Shown here: piece by piece, positions 28,003 to 36,961 of the stretch | Layout: every line of letters starts with the position of its first letter | How positions within the stretch are numbered: position 1 is the first letter of the stretch | From: Streptomyces sp. P3 | GTDB taxonomy: Bacteria; Actinomycetota; Actinomycetes; Streptomycetales; Streptomycetaceae | NCBI RefSeq assembly: GCF_003032475.1 | Contig: NZ_CP028369.1 | Location: forward strand, 9,300,001-9,364,000 | Length of the DNA: 64,000 nt | Direction of reading: 5' to 3' | Translations under genes and position numbers: made by a program | Notes under the pieces: generated by a model | Told to the model about the DNA's origin: nothing | Databases searched by the model: none | Seen by the model: the letters and a program-made list of their open reading frames with translations, nothing else

Positions 28003-28842
28003 ATGGACGAGCATCTGGTCGCTCTCGAGAAGCGCATGCAACAGCTGCAAGAGGCGCTCCGGCAGGCGCTCACACAACATGACGACGCCCAAGTGAACGT
28101 CCTGGGCAAGGAGTTGACCCGCATTCGACACGCCTGGGACGTGCTGTGCGGGCTCAGTGATGTCCCGGACACGACCCCGCCGGAGGCCCAGCCAGAGGTC
28201 CGGCCGGAGCCCGTGCTTACGGTCGCCGAGCCGCCCCAGGGCGTGCCCGTACGTGACCAGGTCCACCAGGCGCTGGCCCTCCTCACCGTCCCCGCCTCGC
28301 CCAAGCTGCTCAGCCAGGTGCACCAGGCGTTCTTCTCCAGCCCGCTGAACACGGCCCGCCTGACCACCCTGCGCCGTGACGAGGAACGCTCCTTCCGCTC
28401 CGCCCCCTATGGCCGCGCCTACTACATCTGTCCCGCGCTGACCTTCGACCTGCTCTCACCGGCCCGCGGGTTGCTCGCCTTGAGCACTTGGCCGCTGGAG
28501 CAGCGCCTGGTGGGGCCGCTCACCCAGCGCGTCCACTTCCTCACCTCGGCCCTGCGGCTCGCGGACGCCGCCGAACACCTCGCTGGCGAGGCCGGGATGC
28601 CACAGCCCGTCCAGCAGCTCCTGCTGCACTACAGCCGCAACATTCACGGCGACACCCCCCGGGGCCCGCTCGACCTGGAGGCGCTGCGCCGGGCCGCCGC
28701 AGCGGAGCTGGAGATCCACGCCGACGACGACGCCGACACCCGCGCCGAAGCGGCCCAGCGCGCACGCGAGCAACTCGGCGACGTTGAGCAGATCTTCGGC
28801 AATATCCTGCGCGACACCGCCCGCCTGCGCCGCACTTCATAA
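28003..28842 (+). CDS. Coiled-coil / winged-helix-like protein, unknown function
   Basis: A 279-residue protein I do not recognise. The N-terminus (residues 1-50) is an amphipathic, Gln-rich coiled coil. A Pro/Glu linker follows (56-78). The middle (about 82-150) reads like a winged-helix unit: DQVHQALALLTVPASPKLLS, VHQAFF, then RLTTLRRDEERSF and a wing-like YGRAYYICPAL. The C-terminus (about 165-275) is helical and acidic. It is the first gene of the plus-strand arm opposite sbcD; with a DNA-binding-like core it may be the locus regulator or a DNA adaptor. A degraded copy of its 5' end lies just upstream. Confidence 0.7.
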   Translation: MDEHLVALEKRMQQLQEALRQALTQHDDAQVNVLGKELTRIRHAWDVLCGLSDVPDTTPPEAQPEVRPEPVLTVAEPPQGVPVRDQVHQALALLTVPASPKLLSQVHQAFFSSPLNTARLTTLRRDEERSFRSAPYGRAYYICPALTFDLLSPARGLLALSTWPLEQRLVGPLTQRVHFLTSALRLADAAEHLAGEAGMPQPVQQLLLHYSRNIHGDTPRGPLDLEALRRAAAAELEIHADDDADTRAEAAQRAREQLGDVEQIFGNILRDTARLRRTS

Positions 28843-28892
28843 ACCCGCCCCTGCAACCAGCACGGCTGTGCCCTGTCCCGCCAAGGAAATCA

Positions 28893-30038
28893 GTGAGCTC
28901 GCTCGACGCACGACTGGGCGTATTGCGCGGAACCGCGCCGCCCATCCCGCACAACGCACGCACCCTGGCTGCTTTGACCGCCAATCCGAGCTGCGACCGC
29001 CGCTCCCTGCTGGACGCGGCCGGCATCGACAAAGACGCCCTCGCCGGCCATCTGGGCCTCCCGCGGCCGCTGAGAAAATCCCAGCTCGCCCTCGACTACG
29101 GCATCGCCTTCGAACGCACGGTCACCGCTCAGGCCGGAGCCCCCCTGGTGCCGCTGCTCCGCCAAGCCCTGGGCCTGACCCTGCCGGAGGTGTCCTACGA
29201 GGACGTCAACAGCGTCGGCAGCGATGACGACAAGTCCCCCCTGAAACTACGCCGCGCCCATACCCGCTCCCGCATCCTCAGCGCAGCACACCACAGGTCG
29301 GACAACCCTCGCACCCTGCTCGACCACCCCGTACTGTGTCTGACCGTCGCCGGCCACCAGGTCTACCTCGAGCCCGACGTCATCGCCTTCCAGCGCGACG
29401 GCATCTTCCACGTCGTGGAGATCAAATCCTTCCCCGTCATCCACGGACAGCCCGACCCCATCAAGGCCAACGCAGCACTGACCCAGGCCGCCGCCTACGT
29501 CCTGGCCCTGCGGGAACTCCTCGCTGGCGACGGCCTCCCGCCAGAACACGTCTCCGACACCGTGATCCTGGTCAACCCGCGCAACTTCACCCGCCACCCC
29601 ACGGCCACGCCCTTCAGCGCCCACAAGCAGATCAAGAACCTAAGCCGCCACCTCGGCAGACTGAGGCGCCTGCCCGAAATGCTGGACAAACTTCCCCCCG
29701 ACACCACCTTCGACCTGGCGCCCGGCCCCGACCAGAAACCGACCCGGCCCCCCGGTGAACTCGTTGCCGCACTCGCCACCGTGCGGCCGCACTACACCCC
29801 CGGCTGCCGCCACCACTGCGACCTGGCCTTCCACTGCCGAACCGAGGCCCGCAACCAGGGCCGGACCGCGGCCCTGGGCACCGCAGTCCGTGACGACCTC
29901 GCGGGGATCGACACCATCGCCAAGGCCCTGGCCCTCACCGACGGGCACCTGCACCCCTCACGGGGCCAGAAAGACCTCACCCAGGCCCTGCGCCACGCAC
30001 AGCGCATCCACGCAGACCTCCAGACGGACACCGCATGA
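28893..30038 (+). CDS. Cas4/AddB-like PD-(D/E)XK nuclease with Fe-S cysteines
   Basis: A 381-residue nuclease. The PD-(D/E)XK core is clear: LEPDVIAF near residue 158, HVVEIKSF near 172 (the E-x-K pair), then QAAAYVLAL near 195, the Q-x-x-x-Y motif. Four cysteines fit the Fe-S cluster of Cas4/AddB nucleases: one N-terminal (NPSCDRR, residue about 33) and three near residues 309-320 (GCRHHCDLAFHC). Such enzymes are DNA exonucleases or end-resection factors. It follows the coiled-coil gene by 50 nt, and its stop overlaps the next start (ATGA at 30035-30038). It is not next to any CRISPR array or cas1. Confidence 0.8.
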   Translation: MSSLDARLGVLRGTAPPIPHNARTLAALTANPSCDRRSLLDAAGIDKDALAGHLGLPRPLRKSQLALDYGIAFERTVTAQAGAPLVPLLRQALGLTLPEVSYEDVNSVGSDDDKSPLKLRRAHTRSRILSAAHHRSDNPRTLLDHPVLCLTVAGHQVYLEPDVIAFQRDGIFHVVEIKSFPVIHGQPDPIKANAALTQAAAYVLALRELLAGDGLPPEHVSDTVILVNPRNFTRHPTATPFSAHKQIKNLSRHLGRLRRLPEMLDKLPPDTTFDLAPGPDQKPTRPPGELVAALATVRPHYTPGCRHHCDLAFHCRTEARNQGRTAALGTAVRDDLAGIDTIAKALALTDGHLHPSRGQKDLTQALRHAQRIHADLQTDTA

Positions 30039-31534
30039 TCCGGCTTACCTCACTCCTGCGGATGCGCGCCGCCCACACCGGCAATGCTCAACGCGCCAGC
30101 CAACTGCGCCACCTCCACCTCAGCGACCAGCCGCTGATGCTGCTGGCGCTGAAGCAAACCGGCCCCGCCGCACGACCGCTGGCCATCATGCTGGGCACCG
30201 ACCCACACCGCCCCCAGCTCCTGCTCGCCCCGCCCTCAGGCAGCACCACTCCCATGCTCGCCGCCCTGGCAGACGCCGTCACCGCCTACATCAACGCCTG
30301 CCAGCGGCACAGCGAGCACCTGCCCGCCACCTCCAACAAGCCGGCACGCCGCCGCTACACCGATGCCCCCCAGATCCTCGTCCCCAACCCGCAGACCGTG
30401 CAGCACCTGAAAGACCTCGGAGACGACCTGAGGTTCCGCAGCGCCGACGACCAGAATCCCGACTCCCGAGCCGTCCAGCGCTTGGGACACTGGCTCACCT
30501 ATCTCACCGACCGCGCCGACCTGGCCGGCTCAGCCGCCCTCATCCCCATGACCAGCTTCCTCGGCATGCACTGGATCAGCGGCCAAAGCCCCCTCGAGGA
30601 CGAGGACCTGGCCACCCTGCTGGCCTGGATCGACCCGCCCCACCACGCAGCCTCCGGACGTGGCGCCGCACTGGAGGCAGAAGACCCGGCCACCCACCGC
30701 CCGGCGGGACCAGCCACCGACGCCGCCTTCGACAACGACCACCTGGCGCCCCTGTTCGACGCCCACGCCCGCGCCCGGCGCCGGGCCCTGGGCCAGGAGC
30801 AGACCCGCACCCTGCAAGAACTCGACCGCCTGCTGGCCACCTACCTGCAGCCCACCTGGGACCTCATGTGGCAGGCCTACACGCTCCTGCAGGCCCTCCC
30901 CGAAGCCAAGGGCACCGCACGCCGCTGGGACCACGAACGCACCGCATTCACCGACGAATGCCTCTACCTGGCCCAGGACGGACGCCCCCGGCCGGCCCGC
31001 GACAACGCCGTCGCCGCCGCCGTCCGCCTGGCCCACATGGAACACGCAGCCGCCGCCTTCGCCGCCGAACGCGCCGCCGACGACCCCTTCGTACGGGCAG
31101 AACTGCGCACCACCGGCGAAGCCTTCGGCGGTCCTGTCACCGTGATCGACTCGGAGCGCACCCTGCGCGGGCCCAGCGGACGAACCCAATGGCGGCCCAG
31201 GCTGACCGTGTCCACCCCGGACCCCGTGCCGATGGAACCAGGCCAGCTCCTGGTCTGCCACACCTACCCCAACGCCCGCTACAAGATCTGCGAGGTCACT
31301 CCGGCCGACGGCGACACCCTCGTCGAACTCGAGATCACCGCCGGCATGGGCACCATGGCCCGCCCCAACCACGCCGTCCTGCCCGAAGCCGGCGCCTTCC
31401 TCGTGTTCACCATCGCACCGGGGCACTACCGGATGCCGGAATTCCCCGCACGAGAGCAGACACCCTGGACCCACGGCGGACCTCCTGCCGACCATCCGGA
31501 CCACAGCGACGACAGGGGCGAGGAAGAACAGTGA
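30035..31534 (+). CDS. Unknown 499-residue protein coupled to nuclease and helicase
   Basis: No family recognised. Residues about 1-130 look like an alpha/beta domain (LRHLHLSDQPLMLLALKQTG, PLAIMLGTD). The middle (about 215-360) is strongly helical, Ala/Arg-rich, with a possible coiled coil. The C-terminal 110 residues are beta-rich (PMEPGQLLVCHTYPNARYKI, then LVELEIT, AFLVFTIAPGHYRM), reminiscent of an OB-like fold. The last 25 residues are acidic and His-rich. ATGA and GTGA overlaps on both sides tie it between the Cas4-like nuclease and the SF1 helicase, so it is probably a subunit of the same complex. Confidence 0.65.
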   Translation: MIRLTSLLRMRAAHTGNAQRASQLRHLHLSDQPLMLLALKQTGPAARPLAIMLGTDPHRPQLLLAPPSGSTTPMLAALADAVTAYINACQRHSEHLPATSNKPARRRYTDAPQILVPNPQTVQHLKDLGDDLRFRSADDQNPDSRAVQRLGHWLTYLTDRADLAGSAALIPMTSFLGMHWISGQSPLEDEDLATLLAWIDPPHHAASGRGAALEAEDPATHRPAGPATDAAFDNDHLAPLFDAHARARRRALGQEQTRTLQELDRLLATYLQPTWDLMWQAYTLLQALPEAKGTARRWDHERTAFTDECLYLAQDGRPRPARDNAVAAAVRLAHMEHAAAAFAAERAADDPFVRAELRTTGEAFGGPVTVIDSERTLRGPSGRTQWRPRLTVSTPDPVPMEPGQLLVCHTYPNARYKICEVTPADGDTLVELEITAGMGTMARPNHAVLPEAGAFLVFTIAPGHYRMPEFPAREQTPWTHGGPPADHPDHSDDRGEEEQ

Positions 31535-32895
31535 CACCCCCTCACCAGCCATCGCCGCAGCAGCAGATGGATCAGGCCGCCCACGCCATCCTGGAACAAC
31601 TGCCCACGCTCACCCACCGCGGACTCGTCGTGGACTCTCCGCCCGGCGCCGGCAAATCCACCCTGGTCGCCCAGGCCGCCGACGCTCTCGCGCAATCCAG
31701 CGCCCCCCGCGTCGTCATCACCCAGACCAACAGCCAGGTCGACCACCTCGTGCGGCGATTCGCCCAGCACCACCCGCACCTGCGAACCGCCCGGCTCACC
31801 GCAACGGACCACACCGTCCCGCACGACCTGCAGGCACATCCCGGCATCCGGATCGGCACCCGCATCGAAGCCCTCGAAAAGACGGCCGACGTCATTGTGG
31901 GAACCGCCATGAAATGGGCCACGGTCACCGACCGCCGATGGCCATGGGCGATCATCGACGAGGCCTACCAGATGCGCTCCGACACGCTTTTGTGGATCGC
32001 CGGCATCTTCGACCGGGCCCTCTTCGTCGGAGACCCCGGCCAACTCGACCCCTTCTCCGAGGTCGAAACCGACCGCTTCCATGGCCTGTCCCACGACCCC
32101 ATGAACAGCGCGGTCGCCGTCCTGCTCGCCAACAACCGCGACCTGCCCGTCCACTCCCTGCCCGTGTCCTGGCGCCTGCCACCTTCAGCGGTCCCCCCGA
32201 TCAGCAACGCCTTCTACCCCTCCACGCCCTTCCACGCCGGAAGCCGTGAAGCCGACCGCACCCTCACGTTCTCCCCCCTCGACATCCGCACCCCCACCGA
32301 CGAGGTCATCGAACACGCCGCCCGAACCGGATGGGCACTGTTCGAGCTACCGGCCCGCATCACTGGCCGACGCGACATCGAAGCCTTCCAGGCCGTCCTC
32401 GGCATCGCCGAGCGGCTGCTGACCCGGCGCGCCATCACCACCTGCGAGGAAAACCCCCAGGGGCACATCCTGCAGCCCGGTGACATCGCCATCGGCACCG
32501 CCCACCGCAGCCAGGCCCACGACATCCGCGCACTCCTGACCCGCCACTACCCCCAACTGCACGGCATCACCGTCGACACCGCCAACCGACTCCAAGGCTG
32601 CGAATTCCGCATCACCATCGTCCTGCACCCCCTCTCCGGCCGCGGCGACGCCTCCGCCTTCCACCTGGAAGCCGGCCGCCTGTGCGTCCTCACCTCACGC
32701 CACCGCCACGCCTGCATCGTCGTCGCCCGCGCCGGCATCGCCGAACTCCTCGACGCCCACCCCTCCAACGACCCCGTACACCCCGGCGCCGCCTCCAAGG
32801 TTGCCGACGGCTGGGAGGCCAACCACGCAGTCCTCGCCCACCTGACCGAGCACACCATCAACGCCCAGGCACGGCCCGGTCGCCGACGCGGATGA
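31531..32895 (+). CDS. SF1 (UPF1/DNA2-like) DNA helicase
   Basis: A 454-residue superfamily-1 helicase. Motif I SPPGAGKST is near residue 37, motif II IIDEAYQM near 137, motif III GDPGQLDPF near 166, motif IV VSWRLPP near 212, motif V region VDTANRLQGCEF near 350, and motif VI LTSRHRHACIVVA near 387. It is compact, without large 1B/2B inserts. Start GTG at 31531 (GTGA overlap with the previous stop; GAGGAAG upstream). With a Cas4-like nuclease two genes upstream it forms a split version of an AddAB- or DNA2-like helicase-nuclease pair. Last gene of the arm. Confidence 0.85.
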   Translation: MTPPHQPSPQQQMDQAAHAILEQLPTLTHRGLVVDSPPGAGKSTLVAQAADALAQSSAPRVVITQTNSQVDHLVRRFAQHHPHLRTARLTATDHTVPHDLQAHPGIRIGTRIEALEKTADVIVGTAMKWATVTDRRWPWAIIDEAYQMRSDTLLWIAGIFDRALFVGDPGQLDPFSEVETDRFHGLSHDPMNSAVAVLLANNRDLPVHSLPVSWRLPPSAVPPISNAFYPSTPFHAGSREADRTLTFSPLDIRTPTDEVIEHAARTGWALFELPARITGRRDIEAFQAVLGIAERLLTRRAITTCEENPQGHILQPGDIAIGTAHRSQAHDIRALLTRHYPQLHGITVDTANRLQGCEFRITIVLHPLSGRGDASAFHLEAGRLCVLTSRHRHACIVVARAGIAELLDAHPSNDPVHPGAASKVADGWEANHAVLAHLTEHTINAQARPGRRRG

Positions 32896-32938
32896 GCAGC
32901 TCGTGGCCCGCGCCTGCAACGCGCGCATCGGCCTGCCC

Positions 32939-33337
32939 TCACCCGCGGTCGCGCACCACACCGCAAACGATCATGATGCGATGTGCCGACCACGCGCTAT
33001 GGCAGGCGCCGCATACGGCCTTGCGCCATCCCCCTGGCCAGTCGTCGCGGGTGCGGATACGGCCGGGTGCGCCGCAGAACTCACAGGTGCGCTCCGCCTC
33101 CTCCTCGGCCGGGGCGATCAGGCTCCTTAGGGTGTCGCCGCTGCCCGGCGGCCCTTCCACATAGACGCGCAGACCACCGAGTTTCTCCTTGAGATCGAGG
33201 AGACGGTAACCGGGAAAGGCCGCACGGATCTGTTCATGCAGACGCTCCAGCAGATGTCGCCAGCCCGGCCCCACTGCGTGGATCCGCGCGGGAATCTGTA
33301 CCGGGCGCGCATCAGGGGCAGCGGGGTCGTCAGCCAT
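32939..33337 (-). CDS. Small conserved Zn-ribbon protein
   Basis: A 132-residue protein convergent with the helicase gene. The N-terminal helix GWRHLLERLHEQIRAAFPGY and the strand LKEKLGGLRVYVEGP are typical of a common bacterial family of unknown function that ends in a zinc ribbon; here CEFCGAPGR and, 20 residues later, CGACHS supply the two cysteine pairs (about residues 87-90 and 112-115). Start MADDPAA is chosen; the open frame extends further upstream without likeness. Cytoplasmic; function unknown. Confidence 0.65.
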   Translation of the reverse strand: MADDPAAPDARPVQIPARIHAVGPGWRHLLERLHEQIRAAFPGYRLLDLKEKLGGLRVYVEGPPGSGDTLRSLIAPAEEEAERTCEFCGAPGRIRTRDDWPGGWRKAVCGACHSAWSAHRIMIVCGVVRDRG

Positions 33338-33506
33338 GGCCCCATCCTCGCGCACCGCGCGTTGCCGAGGCTCAGCCCACAAGGGGTGCTGGTACACGAC
33401 GCGCCTGAGCACTCAGCGCCCCAGACGCCTGCATGGCCCCGGGATGTCAGTGGAGTACCGGACACTGGTCGTGCGTGACTGCGGCAGTGAGACCGGGGGG
33501 AACGAC

Positions 33507-36500
33507 GTGAGTGACGATGCCGTCCAGCTCGAGAAGCGTATCCGCTTCGCCTTGGGCACCCTCGGCGAGAGCAACAGCCACCACGAGTTCGAGGCCCTGT
33601 GCCTGGGCCTGGCCCGCCGCAGGATCACCAGCAATCTGCTGCCGGCGACCGGCCCCGTCAGCGCCGGCGGGGACCAGGGCCGGGACGCCGAAAGCCACTG
33701 GAGCAACATTCCCAGGGAACTGCCCGACACGTCCCTGTTCGCGTCGCTGGCCTCCACCCAGAGGGTGGTGATGGCCTGCACCATCCAGGCCGCCGACATC
33801 CCCGGCAAGATCCGAAAGGACCTGGCATCGATCTGCGGGCAGGGCACACCCGTTGACCGCGTCATCTACTTCACGGTGACCGCCGTGCCCACCAGAAAAC
33901 GGCACGACCTGATCGAAGAAGCCGCCCGGACGCACCAGGTCGACCTGGAGATCTGGGACGCGGCCGCCCTCGCTCTCCACCTCGCCGACTACGACCTGTT
34001 CTACCTCGCCGTCCAGTACCTCCACCTGCCCTCCGACCTCACTTCACCGCGCCCGGACGGAGCCGGTGAACTGCCCGACTGGTATGCCGAAGCCCGCCGT
34101 CGATGGCAGGCCAACGACGAGCCGGCCCGCACCCTGGGCGACCTGGTGGACCTGCGGGGCCCGCTGCGCCACGCCACCTTCCACGACGAGGCCCGGGCGG
34201 ATCTGCCGGAATGGATCGGTCACGCACGTGCCCTGCTGGCCGCCGCGGCGGGGGAGCACACCGCTCTGCGGGCCCGCTACGAGATCGTCGTGGCCACCCT
34301 GCGCGGCCTGGGCGACATGCGCCCGGCGGACCAGGTGGCCCGCGACTTCTTCGACACGGTCACCGCCGACGACACTCTCACCGACCCGGGAATCCTCGAG
34401 GACGCCGTCGTGCTCCTCGGATACGGATTCGGGGCACTGATCCGCAATCTCACCGCGCTGAGTGCAGACGACCTGTGCGGCTGGCAGCGCCTGCTGGCCG
34501 ACAAGACCGACCGCCTGCTGAACGCGGACCCGCCCGCCAACGCCATGGCCCATCTGCTGGCCATGCGAGCCCGCCTGGCCCTGCACACCGACATGACCGC
34601 CGACCTCGAATCCGTGCCCGAGGACCTGCCGACCGTCGCGGAGGTCACCGCATCCGTCCTCGAAGCGGTGGAAGCCGGTGAACCGGTACCTGCTCTCCAG
34701 ACGCGGCCGCCGCTCACGGACCTCGACACCGCCATGAACATCCTGCTCCGGCTCGGCCACCACCTGGACAACGCACCGCTGTTCCCCATCGAGCACACCG
34801 CCGACCTCTTCGACTACCTCACCCCCGTACTGGTGGACCACCCCCTGTACCGGGAGGTCCGTGACCTGCTCGACCAGGCAACCGACCGGGTCATCGGCCA
34901 GAGTGCACGCGGCGAACGCGCTCAGTCCCGGGGCCACGCCCTGATCAAGAGCGGCCGCATCCTCCAAGCACTCCAGGAGATCCACGAGGCCAAGGCCAAC
35001 TGGCTGCGCGGCGACACCCTCGAGGGCGGCCTGATCATGCTGCTGCTGTGCGCGCGCCTCTACAGCGAACTCGGCCTGCCCATCGCCGCCAAGCAGTACG
35101 CACTCGCAGCCGCCACCGCCGCAAAGTCCGCGCCCAACCCCGAACTCAGCCGCTTCATCCCCCGCGGCATCATCCACGCCGCCCAGTACGACCGCCAGGC
35201 CGGAAACTGGATCTCCGCCACCCGCCTGTTCTGCATCGGCCTCATGGCACAAACCGACTACTGCGACGAGCCGTACAACAACGAACGCTACCCCCACGTC
35301 TGGGACATGATGGGCAATCAGGCGCTCACTCTGCGCGTGGCCGGCGAGGTGCGGCCCGGCTTCGTCCCCCTGCTCCGCACGATCACCGCCTCGGTGGGCA
35401 TCGACACCATCATCGACGAGATGCTCGCCCCGACCGCCAACGTCCCCACAGCAACCGAAGAGACGTACGCCGAGGAGGCCGACACCCACGGTGCGGGACG
35501 GCCCTTCAGCGACGCCGGCCCCACACGCCGCTACGCCTGGAACGCGCTCGGCGTCGACTGGGAGATCACCTGTCTGAACGACCGGCTGTCGGTACTGGCC
35601 ACGGAACGCTACACCGCAGCACTCCAAGTGTTCCTCGGCGAACTCGCCCTAGGAGACCCGCTGTTCCTGCCCGGATGCCTGAGCGTCGAGATCCACGCAG
35701 ACGCCACCCTGCCCCACGACCAGCCCGCCCTCTTCGACCAGAGCGCCGACCGGGACACCAACCGGTGGAGGCTGCGCCTGCCCACAATCGCCCCCGCGGA
35801 CCTGGAAACAGAGCCCTCCCGTCTGCTCACCGCCCTGGTCAAGGTGGTGCTCTCCCAGTCGCTGCTCTCCGACCAGGCATTCATGCACCTCGTCGAGCAG
35901 GCGCTCGCCGGCGGCCTCTGGCACAAGCTCTTCGTCGGCCGCCCCTACGACGAACTGGCCGACTTCCTGAGGGCCGACGACTACCAGACGATGGCTGCGC
36001 TCGCCGACCCGGCCGTCGGAGCAGGCACGCCGCGCGGCCAGGCGAAACCGGCTGCCCTGCCGGCCCGGACCGGGCCTGGGCCCGGCTACGAGCACGAGAC
36101 AGCCCTCGACACCGTCCGCAACCGCTATGCCAACCTGCTCCCCATCGTGCGCTACACCCTTCCCCGCCTGGCCGCGGACCCCGGCTTCCGGCGTACAGCC
36201 ACGCAGTTGAGGCAGGAAGGGTGGCGCGACTGGCACCTGCTGACCGCCATCGCCAACGCGGTCGGAAACCATCGCGCCCAGCAGCAGGGCCTGCGTCCTT
36301 CCCCGGGCGATTCCCCAGAACACCGAGCTCGCATCCTCGCCGCCATGCAGGCCCCCGAGCGTCCCGACGACCCGCCGGTTCCCGCAGAGGCATTTACCGA
36401 ACATGCCCTGCGCTCACACCTGTCCGTGGCTGCGGTGAGCACCGCGCGCGGCCTCGGCCTCGCCATCCGCCCCGGCCCGCTCGACCCTCAGGCACTGCTG

Positions 36501-36593
36501 TCGGTGCTCGGCGACCGGTACGGCTACTGGACGGACGACATCGAGCACACGGACCCGTTCGGCTGGCCGGCCACTCAGGACGACACGATCTGA
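33507..36593 (+). CDS. Mrr-like nuclease domain with long helical-repeat region
   Basis: A 1,028-residue protein. Residues about 10-150 look like a restriction-endonuclease-like domain: HHEFEALCLGLARRRI, then GPVSAGGDQGRDAE (the G-x-G-G-D-x-G-x-D motif common in Mrr-type domains), then VVMACTIQAADIPGKIRKDL, whose Q and K complete a (Q/E)-x-K-like site, and VIYFTVTAVP. The rest is helical, with TPR-like segments around 440-620 (RAQSRGHALIKSGRILQAL, YSELGLPIAAKQYALAAA). There is no Walker A motif, so it is not an AVAST/STAND NTPase. GGGGGG precedes the GTG at 33507, which is in frame; an ATG 63 nt earlier is an alternative. It probably acts as a single-gene defence effector. Confidence 0.7.
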   Translation: MSDDAVQLEKRIRFALGTLGESNSHHEFEALCLGLARRRITSNLLPATGPVSAGGDQGRDAESHWSNIPRELPDTSLFASLASTQRVVMACTIQAADIPGKIRKDLASICGQGTPVDRVIYFTVTAVPTRKRHDLIEEAARTHQVDLEIWDAAALALHLADYDLFYLAVQYLHLPSDLTSPRPDGAGELPDWYAEARRRWQANDEPARTLGDLVDLRGPLRHATFHDEARADLPEWIGHARALLAAAAGEHTALRARYEIVVATLRGLGDMRPADQVARDFFDTVTADDTLTDPGILEDAVVLLGYGFGALIRNLTALSADDLCGWQRLLADKTDRLLNADPPANAMAHLLAMRARLALHTDMTADLESVPEDLPTVAEVTASVLEAVEAGEPVPALQTRPPLTDLDTAMNILLRLGHHLDNAPLFPIEHTADLFDYLTPVLVDHPLYREVRDLLDQATDRVIGQSARGERAQSRGHALIKSGRILQALQEIHEAKANWLRGDTLEGGLIMLLLCARLYSELGLPIAAKQYALAAATAAKSAPNPELSRFIPRGIIHAAQYDRQAGNWISATRLFCIGLMAQTDYCDEPYNNERYPHVWDMMGNQALTLRVAGEVRPGFVPLLRTITASVGIDTIIDEMLAPTANVPTATEETYAEEADTHGAGRPFSDAGPTRRYAWNALGVDWEITCLNDRLSVLATERYTAALQVFLGELALGDPLFLPGCLSVEIHADATLPHDQPALFDQSADRDTNRWRLRLPTIAPADLETEPSRLLTALVKVVLSQSLLSDQAFMHLVEQALAGGLWHKLFVGRPYDELADFLRADDYQTMAALADPAVGAGTPRGQAKPAALPARTGPGPGYEHETALDTVRNRYANLLPIVRYTLPRLAADPGFRRTATQLRQEGWRDWHLLTAIANAVGNHRAQQQGLRPSPGDSPEHRARILAAMQAPERPDDPPVPAEAFTEHALRSHLSVAAVSTARGLGLAIRPGPLDPQALLSVLGDRYGYWTDDIEHTDPFGWPATQDDTI

Positions 36594-36769
36594 CCCGGGT
36601 GCGCAGGTACAGCGCAGCGACCACCCCGACATGCTGGTGCTGTTCTCCAAAAGCCGCGGGTGTGCGCGGCCGGCCGCCTCGACGGCGATCCGAGGTCCTC
36701 CAGGGGCCATACCGCACCGCCGCGACAGAGCCTGGGACGGCGCGCACTGACGCGTTGTGCCCACCCGTT

Positions 36770-36817
36770 GCTGACATGAGTGACAGAAAGGTCATGTCAT
36801 TCTCACGCCGACCGTCA
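36770..36817 (+). repeat. Dispersed repeat, copy 1 (core only)
   Basis: A 48-bp copy of the core beginning GCTGACATGAG and ending CACGCCGACCGTCA. In this copy TGACATGA and TCATGTCA form a perfect 8-bp inverted repeat. It ends 144 nt before the start of the mobilome CxxC gene. The left half present in copies 2 and 3 is not recognisable here. The remaining 36594-36961 DNA has no gene. Confidence 0.8.
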
Positions 36818-36961
36818 GCGCACGATGGGTGGTCTGATCGCACCTGGCCGGACCAGTTCAGCGGCCTGGCAGGCAAGGTGAGTTCAAGCGCCGCAGTAGA
36901 CTCCGGTGCCCCCACTGGCCTTCCATTGGGCGGCGAAGGATGGCAACCGGGGGAAGGAAGC

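Noticed and set aside
27625..28323. Minus-strand frame with internally repeated LLQLLHALLESD-like segments
   Set aside because: The repetition is explained by the tandem duplication of plus-strand DNA; no minus-strand start signal.
28893..30038. Cas4-like nuclease as evidence for a CRISPR locus
   Set aside because: No repeat-spacer array and no cas1, cas2 or effector gene was seen on either strand; the neighbours are an SF1 helicase and sbcCD.
29755..31500. Long Pro/Arg-rich plus-strand frame preceding the SF1 helicase
   Set aside because: Only the part from 31531 is helicase; upstream it is a shadow of the 28893 and 30035 genes. The GTG at 31531 has a ribosome site and a GTGA overlap.
35048..36940. 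Long plus-strand frame leading into the mobilome CxxC gene
   Set aside because: Shadow of the Mrr-like gene; real coding begins at the ATG at 36962 with AAGGAAG upstream.
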